DNA of 64,000 bases from Gammaproteobacteria bacterium (GCA_030427085.1 JAUHXH010000005.1:248001-312000); one strand, 5' to 3'. Positions 45,411 to 55,583 are shown, counted from the first letter of the stretch. The notes: generated from the sequence alone by a model not told the origin. Numbers and translations are program-made.

Positions 45411-46586
45411 TTACACCGGCGCGAAGATGCTGGCGATCCACATCAGGATCATGTCCCACAGGCGGGCGAAGAAGTTGTTCTCCTCCACCGCTTCCAGCGC
45501 TACCAGCGGCAATTCAGCCAACACCTCACCGCCCGACACCACTTTCACCGTACCAACGCGATCACCCAGGGCGATGGGAGCTTCCAGCGGAGAATCCTCC
45601 TCCAACTGGGTGTCGAGGTTTTTGCGCTTGCCGCGGGGTACCGTTAATACCACCGGCTCGCTGACGCCAACAGACAGGTAATCCGATTTGCCCTTCCAGA
45701 CGCGGGGTTTATCGAGTTCCTCGCCACCGGCGAACAATTCCAGTGTTTCAAAGAAGCGGAAGCCGTAATTGAGCAGGCTGCGGGTTTCGTTCTTGCGGGC
45801 ATTGGCGCTGCTGGTGCCCATCACCACCGAGATCAAGCGCATTCCGCGCCGCTCGGCGGAGGCCACCAGGCCGTAGCCCGCCTCCTGGGTATAGCCGGTT
45901 TTCAGGCCATCCACACTGGGATCTTCCGCGAGCAGCGTATTGCGGTTGTACTGCTTGATGTCGTTGTAGGTGTACTCGCGAATTTTGTAGAGATCGTAGT
46001 GCTCGGGATAATTGTTGATCAGCGCTGCAGCAAGCGTAGCGAGATCGCGCGCAGTAGTGATGTGATCCGGATCCGGCAGGCCGTGGGAGTTGACGTAGTA
46101 GGTGTCCTGCATACCGAGCGCGCGGGCATGTCCGTTCATCATGTCGGCGAAGGCCGATTCGCTGCCCGCCAGATGCTCGGCGATGGCCACAGTCGCGTCA
46201 TTGCCGGAAGATACCACCACCCCCAGGTGCAACTCACCCAGCGTCACTGGCTTGCCGGGCTCAATCCACATCAGGGAAGACCCCTGGAAAATCGGGTTCT
46301 GGGACCAGGCATTTTCGCTGATGTTCACTTCGTCGTCGTCACTGGCCCGCCCCGCGGCAACTTCGGCCGAGAGCACATAGCTGGTCATCATTTTGGTCAG
46401 GCTGGCCGGCGGCAGCGGCATATCCGCATTCTCTTCGGCCAACACCGCGCCACTGTTGGCATCGATCAGCAGGAAGGCTTTGGCACCCAGTTGCGGGGGT
46501 GACGGCACAATGGTGGCGGCAGTGGCTGTGACAGCCATGCTTGAAAGAGCGATACAAAATGCGGCGATGCGGGCAATTCGGGTCAT
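45411..46586 (-). CDS. dacA: D-alanyl-D-alanine carboxypeptidase (PBP5/6-type)
   Basis: 391 residues. A signal peptide (to about TAA, residue 24) precedes the penicillin-binding domain. The SxxK motif is Ser62-Lys65 (SLTK), SxN is at 127-129 (SGN) and KTG at 229-231. The C-terminal beta domain is followed by an amphipathic membrane anchor (LWDMILMWIASIF). It trims the terminal D-Ala of peptidoglycan side chains. It follows rlpA by about 78 bases in the wall-synthesis block. Confidence 0.97.
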   Translation of the reverse strand: MTRIARIAAFCIALSSMAVTATAATIVPSPPQLGAKAFLLIDANSGAVLAEENADMPLPPASLTKMMTSYVLSAEVAAGRASDDDEVNISENAWSQNPIFQGSSLMWIEPGKPVTLGELHLGVVVSSGNDATVAIAEHLAGSESAFADMMNGHARALGMQDTYYVNSHGLPDPDHITTARDLATLAAALINNYPEHYDLYKIREYTYNDIKQYNRNTLLAEDPSVDGLKTGYTQEAGYGLVASAERRGMRLISVVMGTSSANARKNETRSLLNYGFRFFETLELFAGGEELDKPRVWKGKSDYLSVGVSEPVVLTVPRGKRKNLDTQLEEDSPLEAPIALGDRVGTVKVVSGGEVLAELPLVALEAVEENNFFARLWDMILMWIASIFAPV

Positions 46587-46663
46587 ACGGCGGGACGTTC
46601 CGTGGCGGGTGTAATGGCAGCGAAATACTAACGCATGCCATTAGTGAACGAAAGAAAGCAGGT

Positions 46664-47446
46664 TCAGGGCAGAGGTTGGGCAGTACCGTAACCGCGGCTC
46701 TGTAGCAATTGCAGGGTAGATTGCAGGCGGGCGCCGCTGTCCATCGGACCAATGCGCACCCGGTGCATGGTATTGGCACCGACCTGCACCGGGCTCAGGA
46801 ACACGGGCTCGCCCACCAGTGCCTGCAACTCCCGTTGCAAGCCTTCGGCGGCGGAGCGAGATCCGAACGCACCCACCTGCAAGTAGCGATATTGCCCGTC
46901 GGTACTACCACGGCGATCGTCAACCCCGGCGATGTTCAGGGCTTCCACCTGGACACGAGCGGTGCCCTGCTCCATGAAGCCGAGCTTGACCGCCGCACCG
47001 TAGGACAGGTCGATCACCCGGTCCGGGTGAAAGGGGCCACGATCGTTGACCCGAACCACCACGCTGCGGCCGTTGGCCTTGTTGGTCACGCGCACATAGC
47101 TGGGGATGGGCAGGGTCTTGTGGGCGGCGGTTGCCGCGTACAAATCGAAGACCTCACCGTTGGAGGTCTTGCGCCCATGAAACTTGGTGCCATACCAAGA
47201 GGCGATGCCCTCCTCCTGGTAGCCATGAGCGCTGGGCATTATGTGGTAGGTCACACCGCGCACGGTGTAGGGACTCTTGTTGCCGGCGCTGAGGATGGGA
47301 TCAGCCCGGGGCACCGCGTCCTTCACCTCCCAGGGATGAATGCTGCGGATGGGGGCGCCATCGGCAGTCTGCGGCGGGGCCGTGGGTCGTTGGGCACAGG
47401 AAACCAGGATCAACAGTGCGCCCAGCGCCGCCAGAACACGCATCAT
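46664..47446 (-). CDS. rlpA: Septal-ring lytic transglycosylase RlpA
   Basis: 260 residues. A lipoprotein signal ends at LVSC (Cys17). The double-psi beta-barrel domain lies at about 75-170, with ASWYGTKFHGRKTSNGEVFD and VRVNDRGPF carrying the catalytic Asp. A SPOR domain closes the protein from about 185 (YRYLQVGAFGSRSAAEGLQR). RlpA cleaves denuded glycan strands at the septum. It overlaps the mltB stop by four bases (ATGA). Confidence 0.96.
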   Translation of the reverse strand: MMRVLAALGALLILVSCAQRPTAPPQTADGAPIRSIHPWEVKDAVPRADPILSAGNKSPYTVRGVTYHIMPSAHGYQEEGIASWYGTKFHGRKTSNGEVFDLYAATAAHKTLPIPSYVRVTNKANGRSVVVRVNDRGPFHPDRVIDLSYGAAVKLGFMEQGTARVQVEALNIAGVDDRRGSTDGQYRYLQVGAFGSRSAAEGLQRELQALVGEPVFLSPVQVGANTMHRVRIGPMDSGARLQSTLQLLQSRGYGTAQPLP

Positions 47447-48420
47447 TGGGCGAAACGCCGGGCGAGATTCTGGCTCAATTGATACACCGACATGGCGTAC
47501 ATTGCGCTGTGGTTGTAACGGGTGATCACGTAGAAATTGTGCAGCCCCAGCCAGTATTCCCAGCCGGCGGCGCCTTCAAAAGCCAGCGGCGTGACCGGGG
47601 TATCCTCGGGCAGGTTACGGTAAGCCGTCACGCCCTTGTCTTTCAGTTGCGCCAGTGTGAGCTCGGGCTTCAGGCCGCTCTCGAACACCTCCAGGTCAAC
47701 ACCTTCGGCCAACACTGCTGCGGAAACTACCGGCTGGCCGGTGCGCCAGCCGTGGGCCTTGAAGTAATTCGCCACACTGCCGATAGCATCCACCGGATTG
47801 TTCCAGATATCCGTCTTGCCATCGCCGTCGAAGTCGATGGCGTAGTGGCGGTAGCTCGACGGCATGAATTGCCCATAGCCCATAGCGCCGGCGTAGGATC
47901 CCTTGGGATCGCGCGGGTCCACGTTCTGGTCACGAGTCAGAATCAGGAAGTGCTTCAGCTCGCTGGTGAAGAAAGGGGAGCGCTTGGGGTAGTCGAAGGC
48001 CAGCGTAGAGAGTGCGTCGAGTACGTGATAGCTGCCGGTAATACGGCCGTAGTAGGTTTCCACCCCGATAATGGCCACGATGATTTCCGCCGGCACACCC
48101 AGTTCGGTTTCCGCCCGCAACAGGGCCTCGCGGTGCTCGTTGTAGAACTCCACGCCCTGGTTTTCGCGCTTCTCGGTGACGAAGATCTTGCGATAGTCAT
48201 ACCACGGCTTGGTTTTCTCCGCCGGGCGGGCGATCGCCTTGAGGATGGACTCCTGCCGCTCGGCGTCGGCGAGGATCGCATTCAGTGACTCTGCGTCGAA
48301 ACCCTCCTCTTCTACCAACTCGGCGATAACGGCCTGGGCGGCAGGGTTGTCCGCGTAACCCGCGGCAAACAAGGGGGCGGCAACCAGTGTAGTAATGAGC
48401 AGGAGAGCAAAACGCAGCAT
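47443..48420 (-). CDS. mltB: Membrane-bound-type lytic murein transglycosylase B
   Basis: 325 residues, GH103 family. A signal peptide (to about FAAG) has no lipobox Cys, so it may be soluble in the periplasm. The catalytic Glu is in IVAIIGVETYYGRITGSYHV. KGSYAGAMGYGQFMPSSYR is the family signature. It cuts glycan strands to anhydromuramyl products beside RlpA and the elongation enzymes. It lies 29 bases after rodA. Confidence 0.95.
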   Translation of the reverse strand: MLRFALLLITTLVAAPLFAAGYADNPAAQAVIAELVEEEGFDAESLNAILADAERQESILKAIARPAEKTKPWYDYRKIFVTEKRENQGVEFYNEHREALLRAETELGVPAEIIVAIIGVETYYGRITGSYHVLDALSTLAFDYPKRSPFFTSELKHFLILTRDQNVDPRDPKGSYAGAMGYGQFMPSSYRHYAIDFDGDGKTDIWNNPVDAIGSVANYFKAHGWRTGQPVVSAAVLAEGVDLEVFESGLKPELTLAQLKDKGVTAYRNLPEDTPVTPLAFEGAAGWEYWLGLHNFYVITRYNHSAMYAMSVYQLSQNLARRFAQ

Positions 48421-48449
48421 AAAGTCTCGTTCCGGTATCAGCGGGTAGG

Positions 48450-49589
48450 TCAGGAGTTGGCCACTGTGCGCTTTTCGGTGCCGACAGCCATCAGCACGCC
48501 AAAACCCAGCATTAAAGTGACCACCGAGGTGCCGCCGGCACTGACCAGCGGTAGCGGCACGCCCACTACCGGCAACAAGCCTGCGACCATCCCCATGTTA
48601 ACAAAGATGTAGACGAAAAAGGTTAGTGTCAAACTGCCTGCCGCCAGGCGACCAAAGGTGGTTTGGGCGCGCAGGCCAATCCAGAAACCGCGCAGCAAAA
48701 TCAGCAGATACAAGCCCAGCAGCACCAGCACTCCGCGCAGGCCAAACTCCTCCGCCAGCACGGCGATGATGAAGTCGGTATGGCTCTCGGGGAGGAAGTC
48801 GAGCTGCGACTGAGTGCCGTTCAACCAGCCTTTGCCCGGCCAGCCGCCTGAGCCGATGGCGGTTTTCGACTGAATGATGTTCCAGCCAGCACCGAGTTTG
48901 TCGCTCTCGGGATTTAGCAAGGTCAGGATACGCTGTTTCTGATAGTCCTTGAGTACGAACATCCACGCCGGCCAGGCGGAGGCAATGGCCAGCACCACCG
49001 CGCCAATAATGTAGCGCCAGCCGATGCCAGCCAGGAACAGAACGAACAGCCCACTGGATGAAATCAGCAGGGCGGTCCCCAGGTCCGGCTGGAGCAGGAT
49101 CAACACCGCGGGTAGCGCCAGAATGGCCAATGCGACCAGAACATAGCGGAAGGCTGGCGGCAGCGAGCGGTCCGCCAAATACCAGGCCACCGTGAGCGGC
49201 ACCATCAATTTCATGATTTCCGAGGGCTGGAAACGAAAACCGCCCAGCGACAGCCAGCGCTGGGCACCCTTGGCACCTACGCCGAAAAACATCACGCCAA
49301 GCAGCGCCGCCACGCCCACCAGGTAGCCCAATGGCGCCCAGCGGCGATAGGTGGTGGGATTGAACTGGGCGGCGACCAACATCACCAGATAGGCCACAAG
49401 GAAGTAGCGCCCCTGTCGCACCACAGCGCCCATCTCCTGCCCGCTGGCGCTGTACAGGATGAACAGGCCATAGGCCGTGAGCAACATCAGCAACACCAGC
49501 AGCGGTAGATCGATGTGAACCCGTTGCCAGACACTGGGGCGCCGGGTGAAGGCGCCCGCATCGGGCATCTGGCGGACATAATCTCCCAT
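48450..49589 (-). CDS. rodA: Peptidoglycan glycosyltransferase RodA
   Basis: 379 residues with about ten membrane helices of the SEDS type. Conserved phrases include LQPDLGTALLI, GSGGWPGKGWLNGTQSQLDF and LPESHTDFIIAVLAEEFG near the active Asp. RodA polymerises glycan for lateral wall growth with its partner PBP2. Its start overlaps the mrdA stop by one base, so production is coupled. The order is as in Pseudomonas. Confidence 0.97.
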   Translation of the reverse strand: MGDYVRQMPDAGAFTRRPSVWQRVHIDLPLLVLLMLLTAYGLFILYSASGQEMGAVVRQGRYFLVAYLVMLVAAQFNPTTYRRWAPLGYLVGVAALLGVMFFGVGAKGAQRWLSLGGFRFQPSEIMKLMVPLTVAWYLADRSLPPAFRYVLVALAILALPAVLILLQPDLGTALLISSSGLFVLFLAGIGWRYIIGAVVLAIASAWPAWMFVLKDYQKQRILTLLNPESDKLGAGWNIIQSKTAIGSGGWPGKGWLNGTQSQLDFLPESHTDFIIAVLAEEFGLRGVLVLLGLYLLILLRGFWIGLRAQTTFGRLAAGSLTLTFFVYIFVNMGMVAGLLPVVGVPLPLVSAGGTSVVTLMLGFGVLMAVGTEKRTVANS

Positions 49590-51457
49590 CAGGGTTCCTC
49601 CACCAGGCCGAGCACTTCCGGCGCGAACAAACTGAAGTAGGCGTCCAGTATCTGCCGGGCGATGGGCGCGGCCACCGAGCTGCCGCCACCTCCATTTTCC
49701 GCCACCACTGCCAGCGCAACCGTGGGGTTTTCATAAGGAGCGAAGGCAATGAACAATCCATGGTCGCGGTGCCGCTCGTCGATCTCGTCGGCGTTGTAAC
49801 GCTCACCCTGGGCAATGCCGATCACCTGCGCCGTGCCGGTTTTGCCCGCCATGGTGTACTGGATGTCCTTCGACTGAGCCCGGGCGGAGCCTTTCTCACC
49901 GTGGACCACATCGCGCATCGCGGCATGTACCACATCCCAGTTCGCCGGATCGGCCTGCACCGGTTCCAGGTCCGGCGTGGGCTGCGGCTGACCATCCACC
50001 GCGCGTAACATACGCGGAATGCGGCGCTCTCCGCGTGTGGCGATAACACTGGTTGCCACGGCCAACTGAACGGGCGTGGTCACCATATAGCCCTGACCGA
50101 TGCCTACGCTCAGGGTTTCGCCGGGATACCAGGGTTCCGCGCGAGCGTCGCGCTTCCAGCGGGTGGAAGGCAGTACGCCGCGCCGTTCGTGGGTGGTATC
50201 CACGCCAGTGCGATCACCGAGGCCGAAGGGGCTGAGGAAGTCGTGGATACGATCGATTTCCAGTTTGTGTGCGAGATCGTAGAAGTAAACGTCACAGGAC
50301 TCTTCAATGGCACTGTGCAGGTCCACTGCGGCGCCGTGCCCGCGACCGAATTTAAGGGTCCAGTCCCGGTAGCGATGCCGGTCCCCCGGCAGGGAGTACC
50401 AGCCCGGATCGGCGATCGTGCTTTGCGCAGTGACCACGCCCAGTTCCAGTCCGGCCAGACCAACAATGGGTTTAACCGTGGAACCAGGCGGATACTGCCC
50501 CTGAATCGCCCTGTTGAACAGGGGCAGATCGGGCGAATCGCGCAATGCGCTGTAGTCTTTGGAGCTGATGCCGTTGACGAACAGGTTGATATCAAAACCC
50601 GGCTTGGACACCAGTGCCAGAATACCGCCGGTGCGGGTATCGATTGCTACTACCGCACCACGCTGCTCGCCGAGCGCATCCAACGCCGCCTGTTGCAGCC
50701 GGCTGTCCAGGTGTAGATAGATGTCGGCACCGGGCATAGGGTCGCTGCGCTCCAGCACCCGCAGAACGCGCCCGTGGGCGTTGGTTTCCACGTTCTGGTA
50801 GCCCACCTGCCCGTGCAGGATGTCCTCGTAGAATTTTTCCACGCCGATTTTGCCGATGTGGTGAGTGCCGCGGTAGTTGGTTTCATCCACCTCCCACAGC
50901 TCCTGCTCGGAGATGCGGCCCACGTAACCCAGCGCATGGGAAAACAGTTCACCCTGGGGGTAGTGGCGCAGTAACTGGGCGTCCACCACCACTCCCGGCA
51001 GGCGGTAACGATTGACCGCCAGTTTGGCGCGCTCTTCTTCAGTGAGTCGAAAACGCAAGGGAACCGCTTCGTAGGGGCGCCGCCGCTGCAATCGCTGGTG
51101 GAATTTCTCCAGATCGTTCTCGGACACCGGCAGCAGTGTTTCCAGTTCGGCCAGCGTGGCCTCGAGATCGGGCACCCGCTCGCGCACAATCGAAAGCAGA
51201 TAGCTGGGACGATTGTCCGCCAGCAGCACGCCGTTGCGGTCATAGATCAACCCGCGCTTCGGCGGCAGCGGCTGCAGTTGCACCCGGTTGCGATCCGATT
51301 CGGTGCGATAGATTTCGTATTCGGTGATCTGCAGACTGAAATAGCGTGCCAGCAACAGACCCAGCAGCATCACCACCAGCAGCATGGACAGCAGCGTACG
51401 CATGGTGAAGATATGCGCTTCGCGGGATGGGTCCTTGAGAGTTACTACTGGCGACAT
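49589..51457 (-). CDS. mrdA: Penicillin-binding protein 2 (transpeptidase)
   Basis: 622 residues. A short cytoplasmic tail and one membrane helix (about 19-42) are followed by the pedestal domain. The transpeptidase has catalytic Ser326 in PPGSTVKP, an SxD in EESCDVYFYD and KTG in AGKTGTAQV. It cross-links lateral wall made by RodA. It lies 30 bases after rlmH. Confidence 0.97.
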   Translation of the reverse strand: MSPVVTLKDPSREAHIFTMRTLLSMLLVVMLLGLLLARYFSLQITEYEIYRTESDRNRVQLQPLPPKRGLIYDRNGVLLADNRPSYLLSIVRERVPDLEATLAELETLLPVSENDLEKFHQRLQRRRPYEAVPLRFRLTEEERAKLAVNRYRLPGVVVDAQLLRHYPQGELFSHALGYVGRISEQELWEVDETNYRGTHHIGKIGVEKFYEDILHGQVGYQNVETNAHGRVLRVLERSDPMPGADIYLHLDSRLQQAALDALGEQRGAVVAIDTRTGGILALVSKPGFDINLFVNGISSKDYSALRDSPDLPLFNRAIQGQYPPGSTVKPIVGLAGLELGVVTAQSTIADPGWYSLPGDRHRYRDWTLKFGRGHGAAVDLHSAIEESCDVYFYDLAHKLEIDRIHDFLSPFGLGDRTGVDTTHERRGVLPSTRWKRDARAEPWYPGETLSVGIGQGYMVTTPVQLAVATSVIATRGERRIPRMLRAVDGQPQPTPDLEPVQADPANWDVVHAAMRDVVHGEKGSARAQSKDIQYTMAGKTGTAQVIGIAQGERYNADEIDERHRDHGLFIAFAPYENPTVALAVVAENGGGGSSVAAPIARQILDAYFSLFAPEVLGLVEEP

Positions 51458-51487
51458 GGAAGACGTGGCGCGGTGGCCCGCGAAAAC

Positions 51488-51958
51488 TTACTGGCGATGA
51501 TAAGGGTGCTTAACGGTGATTGTCCAAGCCCGATAGAGCTGTTCGGCCAATACCACCCGCACCAGCGGGTGCGGCAGGGTCAGCGGGCTCAGGGACCACT
51601 GGTTCGCAGCGCGATCGCGACACTCCTGTGACAGTCCGTCGGGGCCGCCGATGAGGAAACTCACGTTGTCGCCAGACATCTGCCAATCTTCCAGCTGTTC
51701 GGCCAGCTGTTCGGTGGTCCAGGGCTTACCGCGCACTTCCAGCGCTATGACACGATCCCCATCAGGGATGCTCTTCAGGATTTGCTGACCCTCTTTCTGC
51801 CGCAATTGCTCCGGCTGACTGCCCTTGCCACGTTGGGCCAGGGGCAGATCCTTCCAGTGCAGGGAGAGCTCGCGCGGCAGTCGCTTGGCGTATTCGGCCA
51901 CGCCGGTGTCGACCCAGCCGGGCATCCGGCCGGCGATAGAAATGATGGAGAGGCGCAC
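51488..51958 (-). CDS. rlmH: 23S rRNA (pseudouridine1915-N3)-methyltransferase
   Basis: 156 residues, SPOUT family, full length. Near the end VSFLIGGPDGLSQECRDRAA and SLSPLTLPHPLVRVVLAEQL give the knotted SAM site. It methylates pseudouridine 1915 in helix 69 of the large subunit. Its start overlaps the rsfS stop by one base, the usual pairing. Confidence 0.97.
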   Translation of the reverse strand: MRLSIISIAGRMPGWVDTGVAEYAKRLPRELSLHWKDLPLAQRGKGSQPEQLRQKEGQQILKSIPDGDRVIALEVRGKPWTTEQLAEQLEDWQMSGDNVSFLIGGPDGLSQECRDRAANQWSLSPLTLPHPLVRVVLAEQLYRAWTITVKHPYHRQ

Positions 51959-52299
51959 TACTGCTCGGCGGGCGGCGGCGACACGCCCCAGAGGCGTTCC
52001 AGGTCATAAAAATCGCGCGTGGCCGGCAACATGACGTGAACCACCACATCGCCAAAGTCCACCAACACCCACTCGGCGGTCTGCTCACCCTCCACCCCCA
52101 GCGGGCGTACGCCGGCCTTCTTGGCTTCCATGCACACATTGTCCGCCAGCGACTTCACATGGCGGTTGGAGGTACCACTGGCAATCACCAGATAATCCAT
52201 CACGTCCGTCAGTGCCGTCACGTCCAGTTCGACCGCATTGACCGCTTTCAGGTCATCGAGGGCAGCCAGTGCCAGTTCTTTCAGTGCTTGTGCTTCCAT
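51958..52299 (-). CDS. rsfS: Ribosomal silencing factor
   Basis: About 113 residues, starting at [10 protein letters not shown] with GGAG just upstream; an upstream Met would lie inside the nadD end. The family segment is [20 protein letters not shown], followed by [15 protein letters not shown]. RsfS binds uL14 and keeps the 50S subunit from joining 30S in starvation. It is followed directly by rlmH. Confidence 0.96.
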   Translation of the reverse strand: MEAQALKELALAALDDLKAVNAVELDVTALTDVMDYLVIASGTSNRHVKSLADNVCMEAKKAGVRPLGVEGEQTAEWVLVDFGDVVVHVMLPATRDFYDLERLWGVSPPPAEQ

Positions 52300-52324
52300 T
52301 AACTCCTGTTCCTTGCTGTCGGGA

Positions 52325-52984
52325 TCAATCCCGATACAGCCCATGTTCCTCTATATAGTCCAAAACCGGATTCGGGGTCAGATAGCGCGCGGAGCGCCCC
52401 TGACCCAGCAGGGTTCGTATTTCCGTGGATGAGATAGCCAACGGCCGCAATTGCAGCACCGCCACACCACCGCAGGGTGCCTGCCCTACTGCCTCCGGGC
52501 GGGCCAGGCGATGCTCCGCCAACCACTGGGCGAGCGCATTGCCCGCCGGCAACTCCCATCCGGGTCGCGCCAGTACCACGATATGTGCCAATGACAACAG
52601 CGTGTCCCAGCGATGCCAGGTGGGCAAGCCGAGCAAGGCATCACATCCAATCACCATGCTCAAACTACGCTCAGCTCCCAGTTCTTGCCGCAGCTCCGCC
52701 AGCGAATCCACCGTGTAGGAGGGCCCTTCACGGGATAATTCGCGCCGGTCACATAACAATTGCGCCTCACCGGTAACCGCCCGTTCCACCATCCGGGCAC
52801 GGGCCTCGGCGCTGCGCTGAGGTGCGTCCCGATGAGGCGGGCTGGCAGCGGGCATCAGTGCCAGTGCTGACAAGCGCAAGGCCTCCACCAGTTCCAGAGC
52901 GGAGCGCAAGTGCCCGTAATGCACCGGATCAAAGGTACCGCCGAACACAGCCACCGGGCCGCTGGCGGGATAAATGCTACTCAA
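52325..52984 (-). CDS. nadD: Nicotinate-nucleotide adenylyltransferase
   Basis: 219 residues. The nucleotidyl-transfer motif is [18 protein letters not shown] and the second ATP contact is [10 protein letters not shown]. NadD adenylates nicotinate mononucleotide in NAD synthesis. Its first four bases overlap the proA stop. In many relatives holA lies just before nadD, but here proA does. Confidence 0.97.
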   Translation of the reverse strand: MSSIYPASGPVAVFGGTFDPVHYGHLRSALELVEALRLSALALMPAASPPHRDAPQRSAEARARMVERAVTGEAQLLCDRRELSREGPSYTVDSLAELRQELGAERSLSMVIGCDALLGLPTWHRWDTLLSLAHIVVLARPGWELPAGNALAQWLAEHRLARPEAVGQAPCGGVAVLQLRPLAISSTEIRTLLGQGRSARYLTPNPVLDYIEEHGLYRD

Positions 52985-54243
52985 GTGCGGACCTGGCCTT
53001 CACCCAGTACCACGTACTTTTGCGAGGTCAGCCCTTCCAGGCCCACCGGGCCACGAGCGTGAAGCTTGTCGGTAGAAATACCGATTTCAGCGCCCAGGCC
53101 ATATTCAAAGCCGTCCGCGAAACGCGTGGACGCATTGACCATCACCGAGCTGGAATCCACTTCCCGCAGGAAGCGCATGGCCCGGCCGTGGTCGTTAGTG
53201 ACAATGCTTTCGGTGTGCGCCGAACTGTAGCGGGCGATATGCGACATGGCCTCATCCAGTGTTTCGACCACTTTCACCGCGAGAATCGGCGCCAGGTACT
53301 CCTCGCCCCAGTCGGCATCGCTGGCCGCAACGGCCCGCGGCAGGATGGCGCAGGTCTGGCTACAGCCACGCAGTTCTACGCCCGCGGCCGCGTAGTGCTC
53401 ATCCAGCAAGGGCAGTAATTCCTGCGCGCGGCTTGCGGCCACCAGCAGGGTTTCCATGGTATTGCAGGTGCCGTAGCGCTGGGTTTTGGCATTGACGGCG
53501 ATCGACACCGCCATGTCCGTATCCGCTGCGTCGTCGAGGTAGACGTGGCAAACACCGTCCAGATGTTTGATCACCGGCACTTTGGCCTCGCGACTGATGC
53601 GCTCGATCAGGCCCTTGCCGCCTCGTGGCACAATCACATCAACGTATTGCGGCATGGAAATCAGTTGCCCCACCGCAGCCCGATCAGTGGTACCTACCAC
53701 CTGCACCGCCGCCGCGGGCAAACCGGCTGCCGCCAGACCCTGTTCGATACAGCGCGCAATGGCCTGGTTGGAAGCCAGGGCCTCGGAGCCGCCGCGCAGG
53801 ATGGTCGCATTGCCGGATTTCAGGCAGAGACTGGCCGCTTCCACAGTTACGTTGGGGCGGGATTCGTAAATGATGCCGATAACACCCAGGGGCACACGCA
53901 TCTGGCCCACGCGAATGCCGCTGGGCATGGTACGCATGTTGTCGATGGCGCCCACGGGATCGGGCAGGCCTGCCACTTGCGTCAGGCCTTCCAGCATATT
54001 GTCGATGCGCGCCGGGGTCAGCTCGAGTCGATCCAGCAGGGGCGCGTCCAGATTGTTGCTGCGCCCGCGGGCCAGGTCCTCGGCATTGGCCTCGGCCAGG
54101 GCGGTACGCGCGCCGTCCAGGGCATCGCGCGCCGCCAGCAGGGCGTCGTTGCGCTGCGCCGTGGTGGACGCCGCCACGGCTCGCGCCGCCTGGCGTGCGG
54201 CCGCACCCATCTCGAGCATCAATTGCGTTACATCCATTTGCAT
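52981..54243 (-). CDS. proA: Gamma-glutamyl phosphate reductase
   Basis: 420 residues, aldehyde-dehydrogenase-like. The catalytic Cys is in [18 protein letters not shown], and the NADP-binding region includes [20 protein letters not shown]. ProA makes glutamate semialdehyde in proline synthesis. It is the first gene of the nadD-to-lipB block; proB is not in the window. A Met two codons in is equally possible as start. Confidence 0.97.
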   Translation of the reverse strand: MQMDVTQLMLEMGAAARQAARAVAASTTAQRNDALLAARDALDGARTALAEANAEDLARGRSNNLDAPLLDRLELTPARIDNMLEGLTQVAGLPDPVGAIDNMRTMPSGIRVGQMRVPLGVIGIIYESRPNVTVEAASLCLKSGNATILRGGSEALASNQAIARCIEQGLAAAGLPAAAVQVVGTTDRAAVGQLISMPQYVDVIVPRGGKGLIERISREAKVPVIKHLDGVCHVYLDDAADTDMAVSIAVNAKTQRYGTCNTMETLLVAASRAQELLPLLDEHYAAAGVELRGCSQTCAILPRAVAASDADWGEEYLAPILAVKVVETLDEAMSHIARYSSAHTESIVTNDHGRAMRFLREVDSSSVMVNASTRFADGFEYGLGAEIGISTDKLHARGPVGLEGLTSQKYVVLGEGQVRT

Positions 54244-54388
54244 AGTGCCGGTTCAAGCATCTCAGAAAAATCAGGGGCGGAATTATACCCCGAAGCGCGG
54301 TGCGGGCGGGATGCACAAATAAGAAAGGCGCTGGAGTCGTCCAGCGCCTTGCATGGGTAGCCGGCAGAGAGGCTGCCGACAGTGCGCT

Positions 54389-54991
54389 TTACAGCGCTTC
54401 GGCTTTCTCCGCCAGGTAGGAAGCAACGCCTTCCGGGGAAGCATCCATACCCTTGTCGCCCTTGTTCCAGCCTGCGGGGCACACTTCACCGTGCTCTTCG
54501 TGGAATTGCAGGGCTTCAACCAGGCGAATCAGCTCGTCGATGTTACGGCCCAGGGGCAGGTCATTCACCAGCTGCGAGCGCACCATGCCTTCCTTGTCGA
54601 TCAGGAACGCACCGCGGAAAGCCACGCCACCGTCGGCCTCAACGTCGTAGGAGCGACAAATATCGTGACTGACGTCAGCCGCCATGGTGTAGCTCACGGC
54701 GCCGATGCCACCTTTGTCGACGGGGGTGTTGCGCCAGGCGTTGTGAGTGAACTGGGAGTCGATGGACACGGCCACCACTTCCACACCCAGCTCACGGAAT
54801 TTGTCCATGCGGTGATCCAGCGCGATCAGCTCGGAGGGGCAAACAAAGGTAAAGTCCAGCGGGTAGAAGAATACCAGGCCGTATTTGCCCGCCATCGCTT
54901 CAGACCGCTTGAAGGAATCGACGATTTCACCCGTACCCAGTACCGCGGCCACGTCAAAATCCGGTGCCGGTTTGCCAACTAATACGCCCAT
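54389..54991 (-). CDS. 2-Cys peroxiredoxin (AhpC/Prx1 type)
   Basis: 200 residues, starting at MGVLVGKPAP after AGGAG. The peroxidatic Cys51 is in FTFVCPSELIALDH and the resolving Cys171 in GEVCPAGWNKGDKG, so it is a typical two-Cys enzyme that removes hydrogen peroxide and organic peroxides. A longer in-frame start at 55105 would cover the intergenic region and is rejected. It is divergent from bfd. Confidence 0.95.
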   Translation of the reverse strand: MGVLVGKPAPDFDVAAVLGTGEIVDSFKRSEAMAGKYGLVFFYPLDFTFVCPSELIALDHRMDKFRELGVEVVAVSIDSQFTHNAWRNTPVDKGGIGAVSYTMAADVSHDICRSYDVEADGGVAFRGAFLIDKEGMVRSQLVNDLPLGRNIDELIRLVEALQFHEEHGEVCPAGWNKGDKGMDASPEGVASYLAEKAEAL

Positions 54992-55303
54992 GTTCAGTCT
55001 CCTGATTGTGTTGCTGTGAGAAATGCGGCAACCCGATCCGGCCACCGTGCGGAGCTTTCCTGCCGCCGGTGAGTCCGGGGCGTCCCGCGCCGAAGGATGA
55101 TACACAGGGTCCGTGAAAAGTCACAGCGTTGGAGCGTATTTAGCCGTTGATGACGCCGCTGGCCGCCCACTCTTTGAAACCGGTTTTGCACCCCAGCGCA
55201 TTTGGGCTATTTTGTATCGGAACTATGTTGACAATCATTCTCATTAGCAATACAGTTCGATCTCCACGCCCGCCAGTGGGCAGACATAAGTACCGGTACT
55301 TCG
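54992..55303. other. Intergenic region between peroxiredoxin and bfd
   Basis: 312 bases between divergent genes. The bfd promoter with a Fur-like site is at its right end (55228-55256). For the peroxiredoxin, AGGAG is at the left end, and a possible minus-strand TATCAT -10 is near 55097-55102 with a poor -35. No ORF or RNA was recognised. Confidence 0.5.
55228..55256 (+). promoter_or_regulatory. bfd promoter with overlapping Fur-like box
   Basis: A perfect -35 TTGACA and TACAGT are spaced by exactly 17 bases. The spacer and flanks hold TGACAATCATTCTCATTAGC (55229-55248), close to the Fur hexamer pattern. Fur with iron would cover the promoter and block bfd. Confidence 0.7.
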
Positions 55304-55507
55304 ATGTACGTATGCATTTGTAAAGGCATTACCGACACCCAGATCCGCGCCGCCGTTCAGGATGGCGCCAGCTCCGTACGCGAAGTACGCAATACTCTGG
55401 GCGTTGCCAGCCAGTGCGGCAAATGCGGGATCGTTACCCGCGAGATCGTGCGCGAATCACTGGATAACCTGGAACAGAGCGAACAGCTTTTCTACGCCGT
55501 TTCCTGA
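55304..55507 (+). CDS. bfd: Bacterioferritin-associated ferredoxin
   Basis: 67 residues with the [2Fe-2S] ligands Cys4, Cys6, Cys38 and Cys41 (MYVCICKGIT and ASQCGKCGIV). Bfd donates electrons that release iron from bacterioferritin. Its Fur-like promoter fits induction when iron is scarce. It is convergent with grxD through a shared terminator. No bacterioferritin gene is in the window. Confidence 0.95.
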   Translation: MYVCICKGITDTQIRAAVQDGASSVREVRNTLGVASQCGKCGIVTREIVRESLDNLEQSEQLFYAVS

Positions 55508-55527
55508 GTTTTACCCCCCCAATTACC

Positions 55528-55565
55528 AAAAAGCCCGAGCCGGTATCACCGCCTCGGGCTTTTTC
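55528..55565. terminator. Bidirectional terminator between bfd and grxD
   Basis: AAAAAGCCCGAG and CTCGGGCTTTTT form a 12-pair stem with a short loop. Each end has a T-run on its own strand, so it ends both convergent genes. Confidence 0.9.
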
Positions 55566-55583
55566 CTGTTGGAGGAAGCCAGT

